Assembly: GCA_024244665.1 (NCBI GenBank)
Contig: JAAEOI010000392.1
Location: forward strand, 1-27,160
Direction: 5' to 3'
Source of the DNA: Bacteroidota bacterium
Lineage (GTDB): Bacteria > Bacteroidota > Bacteroidia > Bacteroidales > GCA-2748055
DNA length: 27,160 nt
This document shows positions 8,389 to 15,598 of this stretch, piece after piece. Numbering within the stretch: the first letter of the stretch is position 1; every line of letters begins with the position of its first letter. The position numbers and the translations under genes were made by a program. The notes below the pieces were generated by a model. It made no database searches. It was not told the origin of the DNA and saw only the letters and a program-made list of their open reading frames with translations.

Positions 8389-10719
8389 ATGCTGAATAGA
8401 CTCATATTTCCGTTCATATTACTCCTGGGAATAGCATCGTGGAGTTATGGTAAGACTACCCTGAGCGGGTACGTGCGCGATGCAGCTTCAGGTGAATTGT
8501 TAATTGGTGCGCACGTGGTCACTGAAATTGGAGGAAGGGGAACGAGCACAAATGAATATGGGTACTACGCTCTCTCCCTTGATCCGGGTGAATATACCCT
8601 TCTATTCTCCTTTATGGGGTATGAATCTGTTTCCGTCCCCATAAATCTTCATGAAGACCGGGTCTTCAATATGGAGCTGAAGGAATCGCTGCAGGAACTG
8701 GAAGAGATTACCATATCATCCGCACACAATAATGCAAACATTACCGGACTCGAAACCGGAACAACGCGCTTACCCATCCAATCCATTCGAAAGATCCCTG
8801 CATTGCTTGGAGAAGTTGATGTGATCAAGGCCATACAACTGCTTCCTGGTGTTCAGGTAATGAGTGAAGGATCATCAGGTTTTAGCGTCAGGGGAGGAGG
8901 GCGCGACCAAAACCTGGTCCTTCTGGATGAGGCAAATATTTACAATCCAAGCCATGTTCTGGGCCTGTTCTCTATTTTTAACAACGATGCCATTAAAGAT
9001 GTGAAACTCTACAAGGGGGATATTCCTGCCAGATCAGGAGGAAGACTGGCCTCGGTACTGGATATACGCATGAAGGAAGGGAACAGCAAACAGTTCAGTG
9101 CCCGGGGAGGAATAGGAACCATAGCAAGCCGGCTAACCCTTGAAGGGCCAATTGTTTCCGACAAAATTTCTTTTTTGATAGCAGGCCGCAGGACCTATGC
9201 AGACCTCTTCCTGATTCTTTCCGGGAATGAAACGATCCGCAGAACAAAACTCCATTTCTATGACCTGAATGGAAAACTGAACTATCGGATTAATGAAAAA
9301 AATAATATCTATCTCTCCGGCTATTACGGGAAGGATGTTTACGAAAATGAGGAATTCGGGGGCTTCCTTTTCGGGAACCGGACCTATACACTTCGCTGGA
9401 ACCACCTTTTCGGCAAGAAGCTCTTCAGCAATTTCACCCTTCTGAACTCATACTATTTCTATGACCTTGGAACATCTGAAGAGTCAACGCAGTACATGAA
9501 TTGGAAATCCAATATTGAAGATTACGGGTTTAAGGGCGATTTCACCTGGTACCCCACCCCCGAACACAGGTTCCATTTCGGATTATCAGCGGTCTATCAT
9601 ACAATCAGGCCCGGCACAATCACCGCTATTAGCCAGGGGGGGATCAATCAAGAAGCAGAGCTTTCTCACTACCAGTCAATGGAAAACGGCCTCTATTTCT
9701 CGGGTGAATCAAAACTGGGAAAGGAATTATCCCTCAGGTACGGACTGCGATACTCCATTTTCATGAATATAGGTCCCTCAACGATTTATGAGTTTGACCA
9801 GGGATACCAGATCACCGATTCAACCCTCTACGAGAAGGGGGAAATCTTCAATGTGAATTATCTTCCCGAACCCAGGCTCGCTATCAACTACACGCTGGGA
9901 GAGAACCACTCCCTGAAGGCAAGCTATGCCAGGACCATTCAGTATATCCAGATGGCAAGCAACTCCACTGCCGGAACACCTCTGGAGGTCTGGTTCCCGG
10001 CATCACCCAATACAAAACCGCAGATATCAGACCAGGTATCGGCTGGCTATTTTCGAAACTTCCTCAACAACAGACTGCACTCGTCCCTGGAAGTCTACTA
10101 CAAGAAGATGAGCAACTCCATCGATTTCAGGGACCATGCGCAGCTGATGCTAAATCCAAGGCTGGAAGGAGAACTGAGGATCGGTGAGGCCACCTCGGCA
10201 GGGGCAGAGCTAATGATGAGATACGACGGCTCCGATTTTTCCGGATCGGTAAACTATACCTTCTCCAGGACTATCCGGGAGTTTCAGGAGATCAACAGGG
10301 GAGTGCCATACGCGGCCCCTTATGACAAGCCACACGATCTGGCCCTGACGGCCAGTTACAATGCCTCTGCGAGGATCACCTTGGCAGCAAACTGGGTCTA
10401 CTCGACCGGACTTCCCTATAGCATGCCCTCGGGAAGGTACGTATACATGAATAGCATTCTCCCTCTTTATACGGGCAGAAACGAATCAAGGCTCCCGGAT
10501 TATCACAGGCTCGACCTTTCACTAACCCTGAGGGGGAAGGGAGATCCGGGAAGACGGTGGAGGGGGGAGTTGAATTTCTCCATATATAATGCATATGCAA
10601 GAAAAAATGTATGGACACTCAATTTTGTCCAGGATAAGGAGCAACCCGATGTAACTCATGCCGAAGCGACCTACCTATTTTCTATCATCCCGGCAGTAGG
10701 CTATAATTTTATTTTTTAA
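8389..10719 (+). CDS. TonB-dependent outer-membrane receptor with carboxypeptidase-regulatory domain
   Basis: A 776-residue outer-membrane active transporter. Residues 1-21 are a signal peptide ending WSYG. A carboxypeptidase-regulatory-like beta-sandwich follows (TLSGYVRDAASGELLIGAHV to about residue 105), as in many Bacteroidota receptors. The plug is about 120-230, with VIKAIQLLPGVQ, SGFSVRGGGRDQNLVLLDEA and SGGRLASVLDIRMKEGN. The remainder is a 22-strand-type barrel rich in aromatic-ended strands, ending in the C-terminal phenylalanine of NFIF. The stop shares one base with the start of the DUF4249-type lipoprotein gene, so the two work as a pair. There is no SusD partner, which argues against a glycan-utilisation locus. 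The substrate is unknown. Confidence 0.92.
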   Translation: MLNRLIFPFILLLGIASWSYGKTTLSGYVRDAASGELLIGAHVVTEIGGRGTSTNEYGYYALSLDPGEYTLLFSFMGYESVSVPINLHEDRVFNMELKESLQELEEITISSAHNNANITGLETGTTRLPIQSIRKIPALLGEVDVIKAIQLLPGVQVMSEGSSGFSVRGGGRDQNLVLLDEANIYNPSHVLGLFSIFNNDAIKDVKLYKGDIPARSGGRLASVLDIRMKEGNSKQFSARGGIGTIASRLTLEGPIVSDKISFLIAGRRTYADLFLILSGNETIRRTKLHFYDLNGKLNYRINEKNNIYLSGYYGKDVYENEEFGGFLFGNRTYTLRWNHLFGKKLFSNFTLLNSYYFYDLGTSEESTQYMNWKSNIEDYGFKGDFTWYPTPEHRFHFGLSAVYHTIRPGTITAISQGGINQEAELSHYQSMENGLYFSGESKLGKELSLRYGLRYSIFMNIGPSTIYEFDQGYQITDSTLYEKGEIFNVNYLPEPRLAINYTLGENHSLKASYARTIQYIQMASNSTAGTPLEVWFPASPNTKPQISDQVSAGYFRNFLNNRLHSSLEVYYKKMSNSIDFRDHAQLMLNPRLEGELRIGEATSAGAELMMRYDGSDFSGSVNYTFSRTIREFQEINRGVPYAAPYDKPHDLALTASYNASARITLAANWVYSTGLPYSMPSGRYVYMNSILPLYTGRNESRLPDYHRLDLSLTLRGKGDPGRRWRGELNFSIYNAYARKNVWTLNFVQDKEQPDVTHAEATYLFSIIPAVGYNFIF

Positions 10720-11582
10720 TGGAGCTGAAACTTCCATATGGCCCGGTTCTCCTGTTGACCTTAATGATGGTGCTGGCTGAGGCGTGTACCGAGCAGTTTG
10801 ACCTGGTCCTTGATTCTACAGGGCCCGGCCTGGTTGTTGAGGGAGCAATTACCACCGATTCGGTGCGGCACCGGGTACTGCTTACGATAACAAGCGATTA
10901 CTTCTCAAACAGACCTCCGTCCGGAATTCCCGGGGCAACGGTTGAGATCAGCTTCGACGAAAAAACCATCCTGCTTGAGGAGAGTGGTACTGAATCCGGC
11001 TTATATGAAACGCCTTATGCTTTCAGGGGCATTCCCGGAACCACATACGATCTGGATATCAGCCAGGTCGACCTGGACGGGGATGGGGAGTATGAGCAAT
11101 ACTATGCCTCCAGCACCATGCCGGGAGGAGCGGAGCTTCATTCCATTGATCTGAGGCACTTTCCCACGCCTGTTCTCTCCGGATATGTTGTATTCATGTA
11201 TGCAAACCACCCTCCGGAGCAGCGGGATTGGTTCGGGTTCAAATTCCGCAAAAATGGGAAGATACTTACCGATTCTCTAAGCCAATACAGGGTAATGACC
11301 GATGATCTCTTTGATGATGGATATTTCCCCGGATTTCCCGTGGGTTTCCTGAATGATGAGAATCCCCGCCAGGCCCTTCACCCCGGCGATACAGTTACAT
11401 TGGAACTGAACAGCATAGAGCAGGGCTACTTTGATTATATCACCGGTGCGCAACTGGAGCTGGGCATTAACTATCCGCTCTTTTCAGGCCCCCCGGCCAA
11501 TCCACATACCAATATTGACAACGGGGCCTTTGGTATTTTTACCGCCTACTCTATCTTACGCGTCTCTACAGTTTTACATTAA
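10719..11582 (+). CDS. DUF4249-type outer-membrane lipoprotein
   Basis: This 287-residue protein has the arrangement of the DUF4249 lipoproteins found beside TonB receptors in Bacteroidota. The N-terminus has a hydrophobic signal and a cysteine at position 23 in VLAEACTEQFD, a plausible though imperfect lipobox (Glu at -2). After it comes the typical opening LVVEGAITTDSVRHRVLLT, then a beta-rich domain with PGATVEISFDEKT and GIPGTTYDLDI, a carboxypeptidase-regulatory-like fold. The ATG overlaps the receptor stop by one base, showing translational coupling, so it probably forms a lid or accessory part of that receptor. The family has no established biochemical role that I know of. The C-terminus ends just before the convergent gene. 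Confidence 0.8.
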   Translation: MELKLPYGPVLLLTLMMVLAEACTEQFDLVLDSTGPGLVVEGAITTDSVRHRVLLTITSDYFSNRPPSGIPGATVEISFDEKTILLEESGTESGLYETPYAFRGIPGTTYDLDISQVDLDGDGEYEQYYASSTMPGGAELHSIDLRHFPTPVLSGYVVFMYANHPPEQRDWFGFKFRKNGKILTDSLSQYRVMTDDLFDDGYFPGFPVGFLNDENPRQALHPGDTVTLELNSIEQGYFDYITGAQLELGINYPLFSGPPANPHTNIDNGAFGIFTAYSILRVSTVLH

Positions 11583-11591
11583 TATCACTAC

Positions 11592-11619
11592 AAAAAAAAA
11601 GGTGCCCTTTTGAGACACC
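11592..11619 (-). terminator. Intrinsic terminator of the leftward repeat-protein gene
   Basis: Read on the minus strand, GGTGTC (11619-11614) pairs with GGCACC (11606-11601) across a seven-base loop, with one G-T wobble, and is followed by a T-run (11600-11592). It lies 26 bases after the stop of the leftward gene. The rightward lipoprotein gene ends just before it and may use the same hairpin less efficiently, since no T-run follows on that strand. Confidence 0.75.
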
Positions 11620-11645
11620 CCATTGTTTCTATATTGTTTGCCTTT

Positions 11646-12620
11646 CTAGTAGATTCCCACCTGTTGCCTGTTCTTCACAATGATCTCGGGAATACCGTCA
11701 AAGGTGGTGATCAGACCGGTGACGGTCATATGTTCGCCAAGAAAGTGACGCTCAGGTCTCCAGCTGAATCTCCTTGCAATATGTCCTGGAAGAACCACTG
11801 TAAACTGCTGTGCAGGATAGTCCCCTCCGAAGAAGAGCAGGAAGTCGTCAGTCTCCTTGTTGTGCCAGGTGGCGTAAACCCTGCCGTAGACCATTGCAAC
11901 CTCTCCCATGTTGTATTTTGCATCGAAAACAGAGAGTGTGTGGATCCTGTACCCGTAGTTGTAGCTCCAGTTGTAGTTGGGATACCACCTCCGGTAATCC
12001 CGGTGCATATTGTATGTCCAGTGAACCTCGTGGTAAGAGGGATAGTAGAGCACATTATAATTGTGAATATGGGTGTCGCGATGGTAGCGAGTCTTCACCC
12101 TCTTGGCGGGATAGACATGGTGGTAATGGTGTCCGCTGTAGTATCGCTTCTCGGAATACTTGTTGTTCTTCACATGAATCCTTTTGTCAGAAGCACGATA
12201 ATCGGAACGCGGATTATGGGGAGTGCTGATACTGACCGGTCTGTTACGAGAAGCAGACTTACGTTTTACAGTCTCACCATACCTTGTGGTCGTGCTCTTT
12301 TCAACTGATTTTTTCGGACGTTTAGCCAGCTGATTAGTTCGCTGCCTCTCAACGGTCTGCCGCTTAGCATTGGGCTGGGTTCTTGTGGTAGCCTTCCTTG
12401 CCTGGGGCTGGGTTCTTGCAGTAGCCTTCTTCGCCTGGGGCTGGGTTCTTGTGGTAGCCTTCCTTGCCTGGGGCTGGGTTTTCCTTGCTTCAGGTCTCTT
12501 TACAGTGGGGTGTTCCTTGCTGCCACGGTTTTCTCTTTTAACGGTGGTCTGACCATTTAAGGTGGTAAAACCTATGAACAGTACTGCAATTATCGCGGTT
12601 ATATGTTTTTCTGCTTTCAT
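11646..12620 (-). CDS. Exported basic repeat protein with C-terminal OB-like domain
   Basis: A 324-residue protein of unknown function. Residues 1-24 are a signal peptide (hydrophobic AIIAVLFIGF, cleavage after LNGQ or close by). Residues 28 to about 125 are strongly basic and low in complexity, including three to four copies of an 11-residue unit TQPQARKATTR (48-91). The middle (about 145-215) is rich in Tyr, His, Arg and Trp (YYSGHHYHHVYPAKR, HIHNYNVLYYPSY). The last about 85 residues (YGRVYATWHNKETDDFLL, then a strand-rich stretch to GIPEIIVKNRQQVGIY) look like an OB-fold of the kind seen in exported Bacteroidota proteins. The basic linker would bind polyanions such as nucleic acid, LPS or acidic polysaccharide; that is inference. 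It is monocistronic, with a terminator after it. Confidence 0.75.
   Translation of the reverse strand: MKAEKHITAIIAVLFIGFTTLNGQTTVKRENRGSKEHPTVKRPEARKTQPQARKATTRTQPQAKKATARTQPQARKATTRTQPNAKRQTVERQRTNQLAKRPKKSVEKSTTTRYGETVKRKSASRNRPVSISTPHNPRSDYRASDKRIHVKNNKYSEKRYYSGHHYHHVYPAKRVKTRYHRDTHIHNYNVLYYPSYHEVHWTYNMHRDYRRWYPNYNWSYNYGYRIHTLSVFDAKYNMGEVAMVYGRVYATWHNKETDDFLLFFGGDYPAQQFTVVLPGHIARRFSWRPERHFLGEHMTVTGLITTFDGIPEIIVKNRQQVGIY
12348..12479 (-). repeat. 33-bp in-frame tandem repeats
   Basis: Four copies of a 33-base unit encode TQPQARKATTR, TQPQAKKATAR, TQPQARKATTR and a diverged TQPNAKRQTVE. The units are nearly identical at the DNA level, so copy number is likely to vary between strains without breaking the frame. 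Confidence 0.8.
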
Positions 12621-12744
12621 GATTTCCAGGTTTTAACTGTTCTACTTATTTGCTTTTGAAAGATCAAGAACAGTGCCAAAAATCGAAAGCGTAAAAAATA
12701 CACCGGAGTTAGAAAGGCTGTGGGGTAAAGTAAATCAGGGAGTT

Positions 12745-12778
12745 ATAAAAAAGAAAGCCCCGGCTAATATTAACCGGG
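12745..12778 (-). terminator. Intrinsic terminator downstream of blaR1
   Basis: The 20-base near-palindrome at 12759-12778 (CCCGG-n-TAATATTA-n-CCGGG, one mismatched pair) is followed on the minus strand by GGCTTTCTTTTTT. It sits 106 bases beyond the stop of the BlaR1-like gene and would end the amr-blaI-blaR1 direction of transcription. The rest of the 264-base gap 12621-12884 shows no further clear signal; I found no consensus promoter for the leftward gene starting at 12620. Confidence 0.65.
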
Positions 12779-12884
12779 ACCTTCAGGAGTAGTTTAGTTT
12801 CAGGGTTAGTGACTATCTTGATTTTAGTCTGTTCCTACTCAACGGGATCAAATATAAAGGTTTAATATTTAAAACCAAATTTTA

Positions 12885-14573
12885 TCACTCTTTCTCCCTG
12901 CTGGAGTCAAGCTCCATATCCATATCCATATCAAAATCCAGGTCGAAATCAAAATCCACCATCATTGAATCGATCTGCACACGAACTTCTGCCATATCCT
13001 TTTTCATCTGCTCCCAGTCAATTTCGTCCAGACCCTTCTTAATCTCATCCCAGTCAACCTGGTCCATTGACTCTTTGATCTCATCCCAGTCGATCTCTTC
13101 CATGGCTGTGCGACGGGCCTCCTCTATCTCTTCCTTGATTTCGTCCCAGTTAATCTCTTCCATGACAGTGCGCCTGGCCTCCTCAATCTCCTTCTTCATC
13201 TCATCCCAGTCGATCTCCTCCATGGCCGTGCGCCTGGCCTCCTCAATCTCTGTCTTCATCTCATCCCAGTCGATCTCCTCCATGGCCGTGCGCCTGGCTT
13301 CCTCAATATCCGTTTTGATCTCTTCCCAGTTAATTTCGGCCATGGCCTCTTCCACTTCCTTCAGGATTCTGGCCTTCTCCTCCCCTGTAATGGTGTCGGG
13401 CTGTGTAATGGGGACTGGGGAGGGCGGGGGTGCAGGTTCCGCTGTTTGTACGGGCTGTGTAATAGGGACTGGGGAGGGAGGGGGTGCAGGTTCCGCTGTT
13501 TGTACGGGTATTTTACTGTCTTCCTCAACAGAGCGGACTTCTACGGGAGCTTCGTTGTTCAGGGTGATTGAAAATCCGGAGGTGAAGCCGGAGACAAACA
13601 GGACAAGCAGAATCCCGCAGGAAAAGAGGAGTAGTGCATTTATTCTTTCTCGAAAATTTGTATTCATGGTATCAGGTTTTAGTATTCGTTCAATTCGGTT
13701 CTTTAGTTCGCCTTTCCCGCTTCCTGTGGCTGCTGTAGCCGGATATCCGGGAGCCTGTTGTTGAAGAGAGAGGGAGTATAGTGCACGGGCATAATCCAGG
13801 GGACGTGAGTGGCCGGCGATGACCAGGTCATCACAACGTTTCTCCCGTTCGCTTCTGATAATTCTGGAGAGGATCCATATGGCAGGATTAAAAAAGTAGA
13901 GTATCTCCAGGACCTTCTGTACAAGGTTCATCACATGGTCAAATCGTTTCAGGTGATAAAGCTCATGCATCAATATTGCTTCAATCTCAGTCATGGAGAG
14001 TTGAGAAAGCATGGCGGCCGGAACAATTACAGCGGGCTTCAGTACCCCTGTCAGAAATGGGCTGATTATACGCTCCGATACCAGTAATTCTACTTTCCTG
14101 CCGGCACCGGATGCCCTTTTAAACTTCTCAAATCTTTGATTCCAAATCCCTGAAAGGATTACAGCACTCCTCCGTATGGAACGGATCCTGCCGATGGCAA
14201 GGAGGGTTGATGCGAGGTATATCCCCATGCCGGTGAAGTAGACCAGGCTGATATAGTGATATAGAAGCCTGACTCCCCCTGGTTCTGACTGGTTTACCAG
14301 GAGAGGTGCTACATTGAAGGGGCTCACTCTCGGTTTTGCAAGGGCTTCACCCCCGGCAGGGGCATAAAGATGGAAGAACAGGGCTGTGGTAAGGCTTGTA
14401 AATATAAGGAGCATCAGCAGGGCAGCATGGTAGCGAAAAAAGGCCCTGCGCGCCGGAATAAGAGTATATGAAGCCTTCAGAAGGGAAAGGATCAGGAACC
14501 CCAGCCAGAGGCTGTTCAAAACAGTCTTACCCAGTGCTATGATCCAGTTGCTGCTGCTTTCAAGTAGTTCCAT
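12885..14573 (-). CDS. BlaR1-like M56 membrane metallopeptidase with long acidic repeat tail
   Basis: This 562-residue sensor-protease belongs to the BlaR1/MecR1 (M56) family, which detects an envelope signal and leads to cleavage of the partner repressor. Four membrane spans are visible (about 20-36, 50-68, 103-128, 313-331). The zinc-protease motif HELYH is at 203-207 with the third-ligand region SEREKRCDDLV (about 241-251), facing the cytoplasm. Classical BlaR1 ends in a penicillin-binding domain; this protein does not. After span four it has two 18-residue proline-rich repeats (357-392), four near-identical 20-residue repeats of the type EEARRTAMEEIDWDEMKTEI (424-503) with shorter copies on either side, and an Asp/Met/Phe-rich end. 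I chose ATG 14573, which has GGAGAAGAAGG just upstream and overlaps blaI by 14 bases; ATG 14597 is also in frame. Confidence 0.88.
   Translation of the reverse strand: MELLESSSNWIIALGKTVLNSLWLGFLILSLLKASYTLIPARRAFFRYHAALLMLLIFTSLTTALFFHLYAPAGGEALAKPRVSPFNVAPLLVNQSEPGGVRLLYHYISLVYFTGMGIYLASTLLAIGRIRSIRRSAVILSGIWNQRFEKFKRASGAGRKVELLVSERIISPFLTGVLKPAVIVPAAMLSQLSMTEIEAILMHELYHLKRFDHVMNLVQKVLEILYFFNPAIWILSRIIRSEREKRCDDLVIAGHSRPLDYARALYSLSLQQQAPGYPATAATGSGKGELKNRIERILKPDTMNTNFRERINALLLFSCGILLVLFVSGFTSGFSITLNNEAPVEVRSVEEDSKIPVQTAEPAPPPSPVPITQPVQTAEPAPPPSPVPITQPDTITGEEKARILKEVEEAMAEINWEEIKTDIEEARRTAMEEIDWDEMKTEIEEARRTAMEEIDWDEMKKEIEEARRTVMEEINWDEIKEEIEEARRTAMEEIDWDEIKESMDQVDWDEIKKGLDEIDWEQMKKDMAEVRVQIDSMMVDFDFDLDFDMDMDMELDSSREKE
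13065..13304 (-). repeat. 60-bp in-frame tandem repeats in the blaR1-like gene
   Basis: Four copies of a 60-base unit encode EEARRTAMEEIDWDEMKTEI and close variants. A shorter unit precedes them (EEAMAEINWEEIKTDI) and two 12-residue units follow (DQVDWDEIKKGL, DEIDWEQMKKDM). The invariant core is [IV]-[DN]-W-[DE]-[EQ]-[IM]-K. The predicted structure is a charged amphipathic helix or coiled coil. Confidence 0.9.
13398..13505 (-). repeat. 54-bp in-frame direct repeat in the blaR1-like gene
   Basis: Two tandem 54-base copies encode VQTAEPAPPPSPVPITQP twice. They differ by only a few bases. The proline-rich segment lies directly after the last membrane span and before the acidic repeats, so it probably acts as an extended spacer. 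Confidence 0.88.
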
Positions 14574-14946
14574 GATCCTTCTTCTCCATCTCTTCAATGA
14601 GTGCTTTTATCTCTGCCATCTCAGCGGGTGTTGCTTTGTTATTTCCCAGCGCCCGGAGGATCAGGTTGGATGTATTTCCCCGAAAAGCTGTTTTGATAAC
14701 ATGATCCAGTATATTTATCTGGACCTCCTCTGGCTTAATGGTAGGGGAGTAGATATGTGAACGCTGGCATGTATCCCTGGTCAGTATCTTCTTCTCGGTC
14801 ATGATCTGCATGATCTTCAGGGTGGTTGTATATCCAACCCGACGCTCCCGGTTCAGGCGATCATTGACTTTACGAACAGTCAGCGGCCCCATTTCCCAAA
14901 GGATCTGCATAATTTCCAGTTCTGAATCGCTCGGTTTTGAAATCAT
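14560..14946 (-). CDS. BlaI/MecI-type winged-helix repressor
   Basis: The predicted 128-residue protein (MISKPSDSELEIMQILWEMG start) is a BlaI/MecI/CopY-family repressor: an N-terminal winged helix (about 5-72, with LTVRKVNDRLN and RRVGYTTTLKIMQIMTEKK) that binds a palindromic operator as a dimer, and a C-terminal dimerisation helix region with the site normally cut after BlaR1 signalling. The ATG at 14946 is preferred over ATG 14979, because the longer version would place an operator and the -7 element inside the coding sequence. The gene overlaps the blaR1-like gene by 14 bases. Two matching operators and a consensus promoter lie directly upstream, so the repressor very likely controls its own operon. 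Which other genes it controls cannot be read here. Confidence 0.9.
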   Translation of the reverse strand: MISKPSDSELEIMQILWEMGPLTVRKVNDRLNRERRVGYTTTLKIMQIMTEKKILTRDTCQRSHIYSPTIKPEEVQINILDHVIKTAFRGNTSNLILRALGNNKATPAEMAEIKALIEEMEKKDHGTT

Positions 14947-14947
14947 A

Positions 14948-14965
14948 GTACGATTTGTTTCGTAC
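14948..14965. promoter_or_regulatory. BlaI operator O1
   Basis: GTACGA-TTTGTT-TCGTAC is a perfect inverted repeat with 6-base arms, lying between the -7 element and the blaI start codon, over the expected transcription start. It shares TACGA-N6-TCGTA exactly with the second site 54 bases upstream. The assignment to BlaI is inferred from position and symmetry. Confidence 0.75.
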
Positions 14966-14997
14966 CAAATATAGAGCATGTTTGTTGTAAAAGCAAA
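14966..14997 (-). promoter_or_regulatory. Bacteroidota-type promoter of blaI-blaR1
   Basis: On the minus strand TTTG (14997-14994), a 20-base spacer and TATATTTG (14973-14966) match the Bacteroidota primary sigma consensus TTTG-N19-21-TAnnTTTG without mismatch. The transcript would start inside operator O1, giving a leader of about 12 bases before the ATG at 14946. Confidence 0.75.
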
Positions 14998-15000
14998 GTA

Positions 15001-15020
15001 ATTACGAAGAGTTTCGTAAT
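15001..15020. promoter_or_regulatory. BlaI operator O2
   Basis: ATTACGAA-GAGT-TTCGTAAT is a perfect inverted repeat with 8-base arms. It abuts the -33 element on its upstream side. It carries the same TACGA-N6-TCGTA core as O1, and the two centres are 54 bases apart, so the pair brackets the promoter. It lies 11 bases beyond the end of amrA. Confidence 0.75.
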
Positions 15021-15031
15021 TTTAAGAATAA

Positions 15032-15598
15032 TTAACAATTATGCGCACAGTCTTCGGAATCGAAAACCGTTGCTTCATAGGTATACAATTCGGCCGACCT
15101 CCATCCGTCAATTCCAATTCCTGCCTTGTACCTGGAACAATTTTCAAGGAACTCGATTACATTCCATTGCTGACTTACAGCTACCTGGGGCAGGAGGGTT
15201 CCCCTTTTCATACCCTGCTGTATATAAATACCGTGTCTGCCGATTTCAATCTCATCAGGGCCCTCAATGGATTTACGGGGGGAGAGCACACTGATCTCAA
15301 TTTTCATTTGATCGGTCTCTTCAGCACCGATAGGGGTGAACCTGCTGTCGTGAAGTGCAGCTGAGAGAGCCATCCCTCTAATATTCCTAAAGAGTGGATC
15401 ATCTTCTGAAAAAGTGCCGATACAGCCCCTGAGCTTACCATCCACGTAGAGGCTAACAAAGGCTCCGCATTTAGTTTTAAGCTCAGCGGGGATCTCCCTG
15501 TCAGTTGTTTTATGTTTACCTCCTGGCAATAGATGGCTGTGAATCTCATCCCTGGCGATGGCGATCAATATCTGTTTATGTTCAGCAGAAAAACTCAT
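15032..15598 (-). CDS. amrA: AmmeMemoRadiSam system protein A (AMMECR1 domain)
   Basis: The 188-residue protein is an AMMECR1-domain protein, the bacterial relative of the human protein named after a midface hypoplasia/elliptocytosis gene. The signature LRGCIGTF is present at about residues 56-63, with the C-terminal part (EIEIGRHGIYIQQG, LLPQVAVSQQW) normal for the family; no membrane span or signal is seen. Its start overlaps the amrB stop by four bases (ATGA). The biochemical role of the domain is not established. The association with a MEMO-like protein and a radical SAM enzyme suggests the three act together on one substrate. Confidence 0.92.
   Translation of the reverse strand: MSFSAEHKQILIAIARDEIHSHLLPGGKHKTTDREIPAELKTKCGAFVSLYVDGKLRGCIGTFSEDDPLFRNIRGMALSAALHDSRFTPIGAEETDQMKIEISVLSPRKSIEGPDEIEIGRHGIYIQQGMKRGTLLPQVAVSQQWNVIEFLENCSRYKAGIGIDGWRSAELYTYEATVFDSEDCAHNC

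Noticed and set aside
11610..12308. A 232-codon rightward open frame downstream of the DUF4249 gene
   Set aside because: It lies opposite the exported basic repeat protein, which has a signal peptide, a terminator and sensible composition; the rightward frame has a valine/proline-rich shadow composition.
13075..13764. A 229-codon rightward open frame rich in serine repeats
   Set aside because: It is the reverse complement of the blaR1-like repeat region; the repeats keep all frames open, and the leftward protein has clear M56 motifs.
14947..14979. Upstream ATG for the BlaI-like gene
   Set aside because: This start would put the -7 element and operator O1 inside the gene; the conserved protein starts at ATG 14946.
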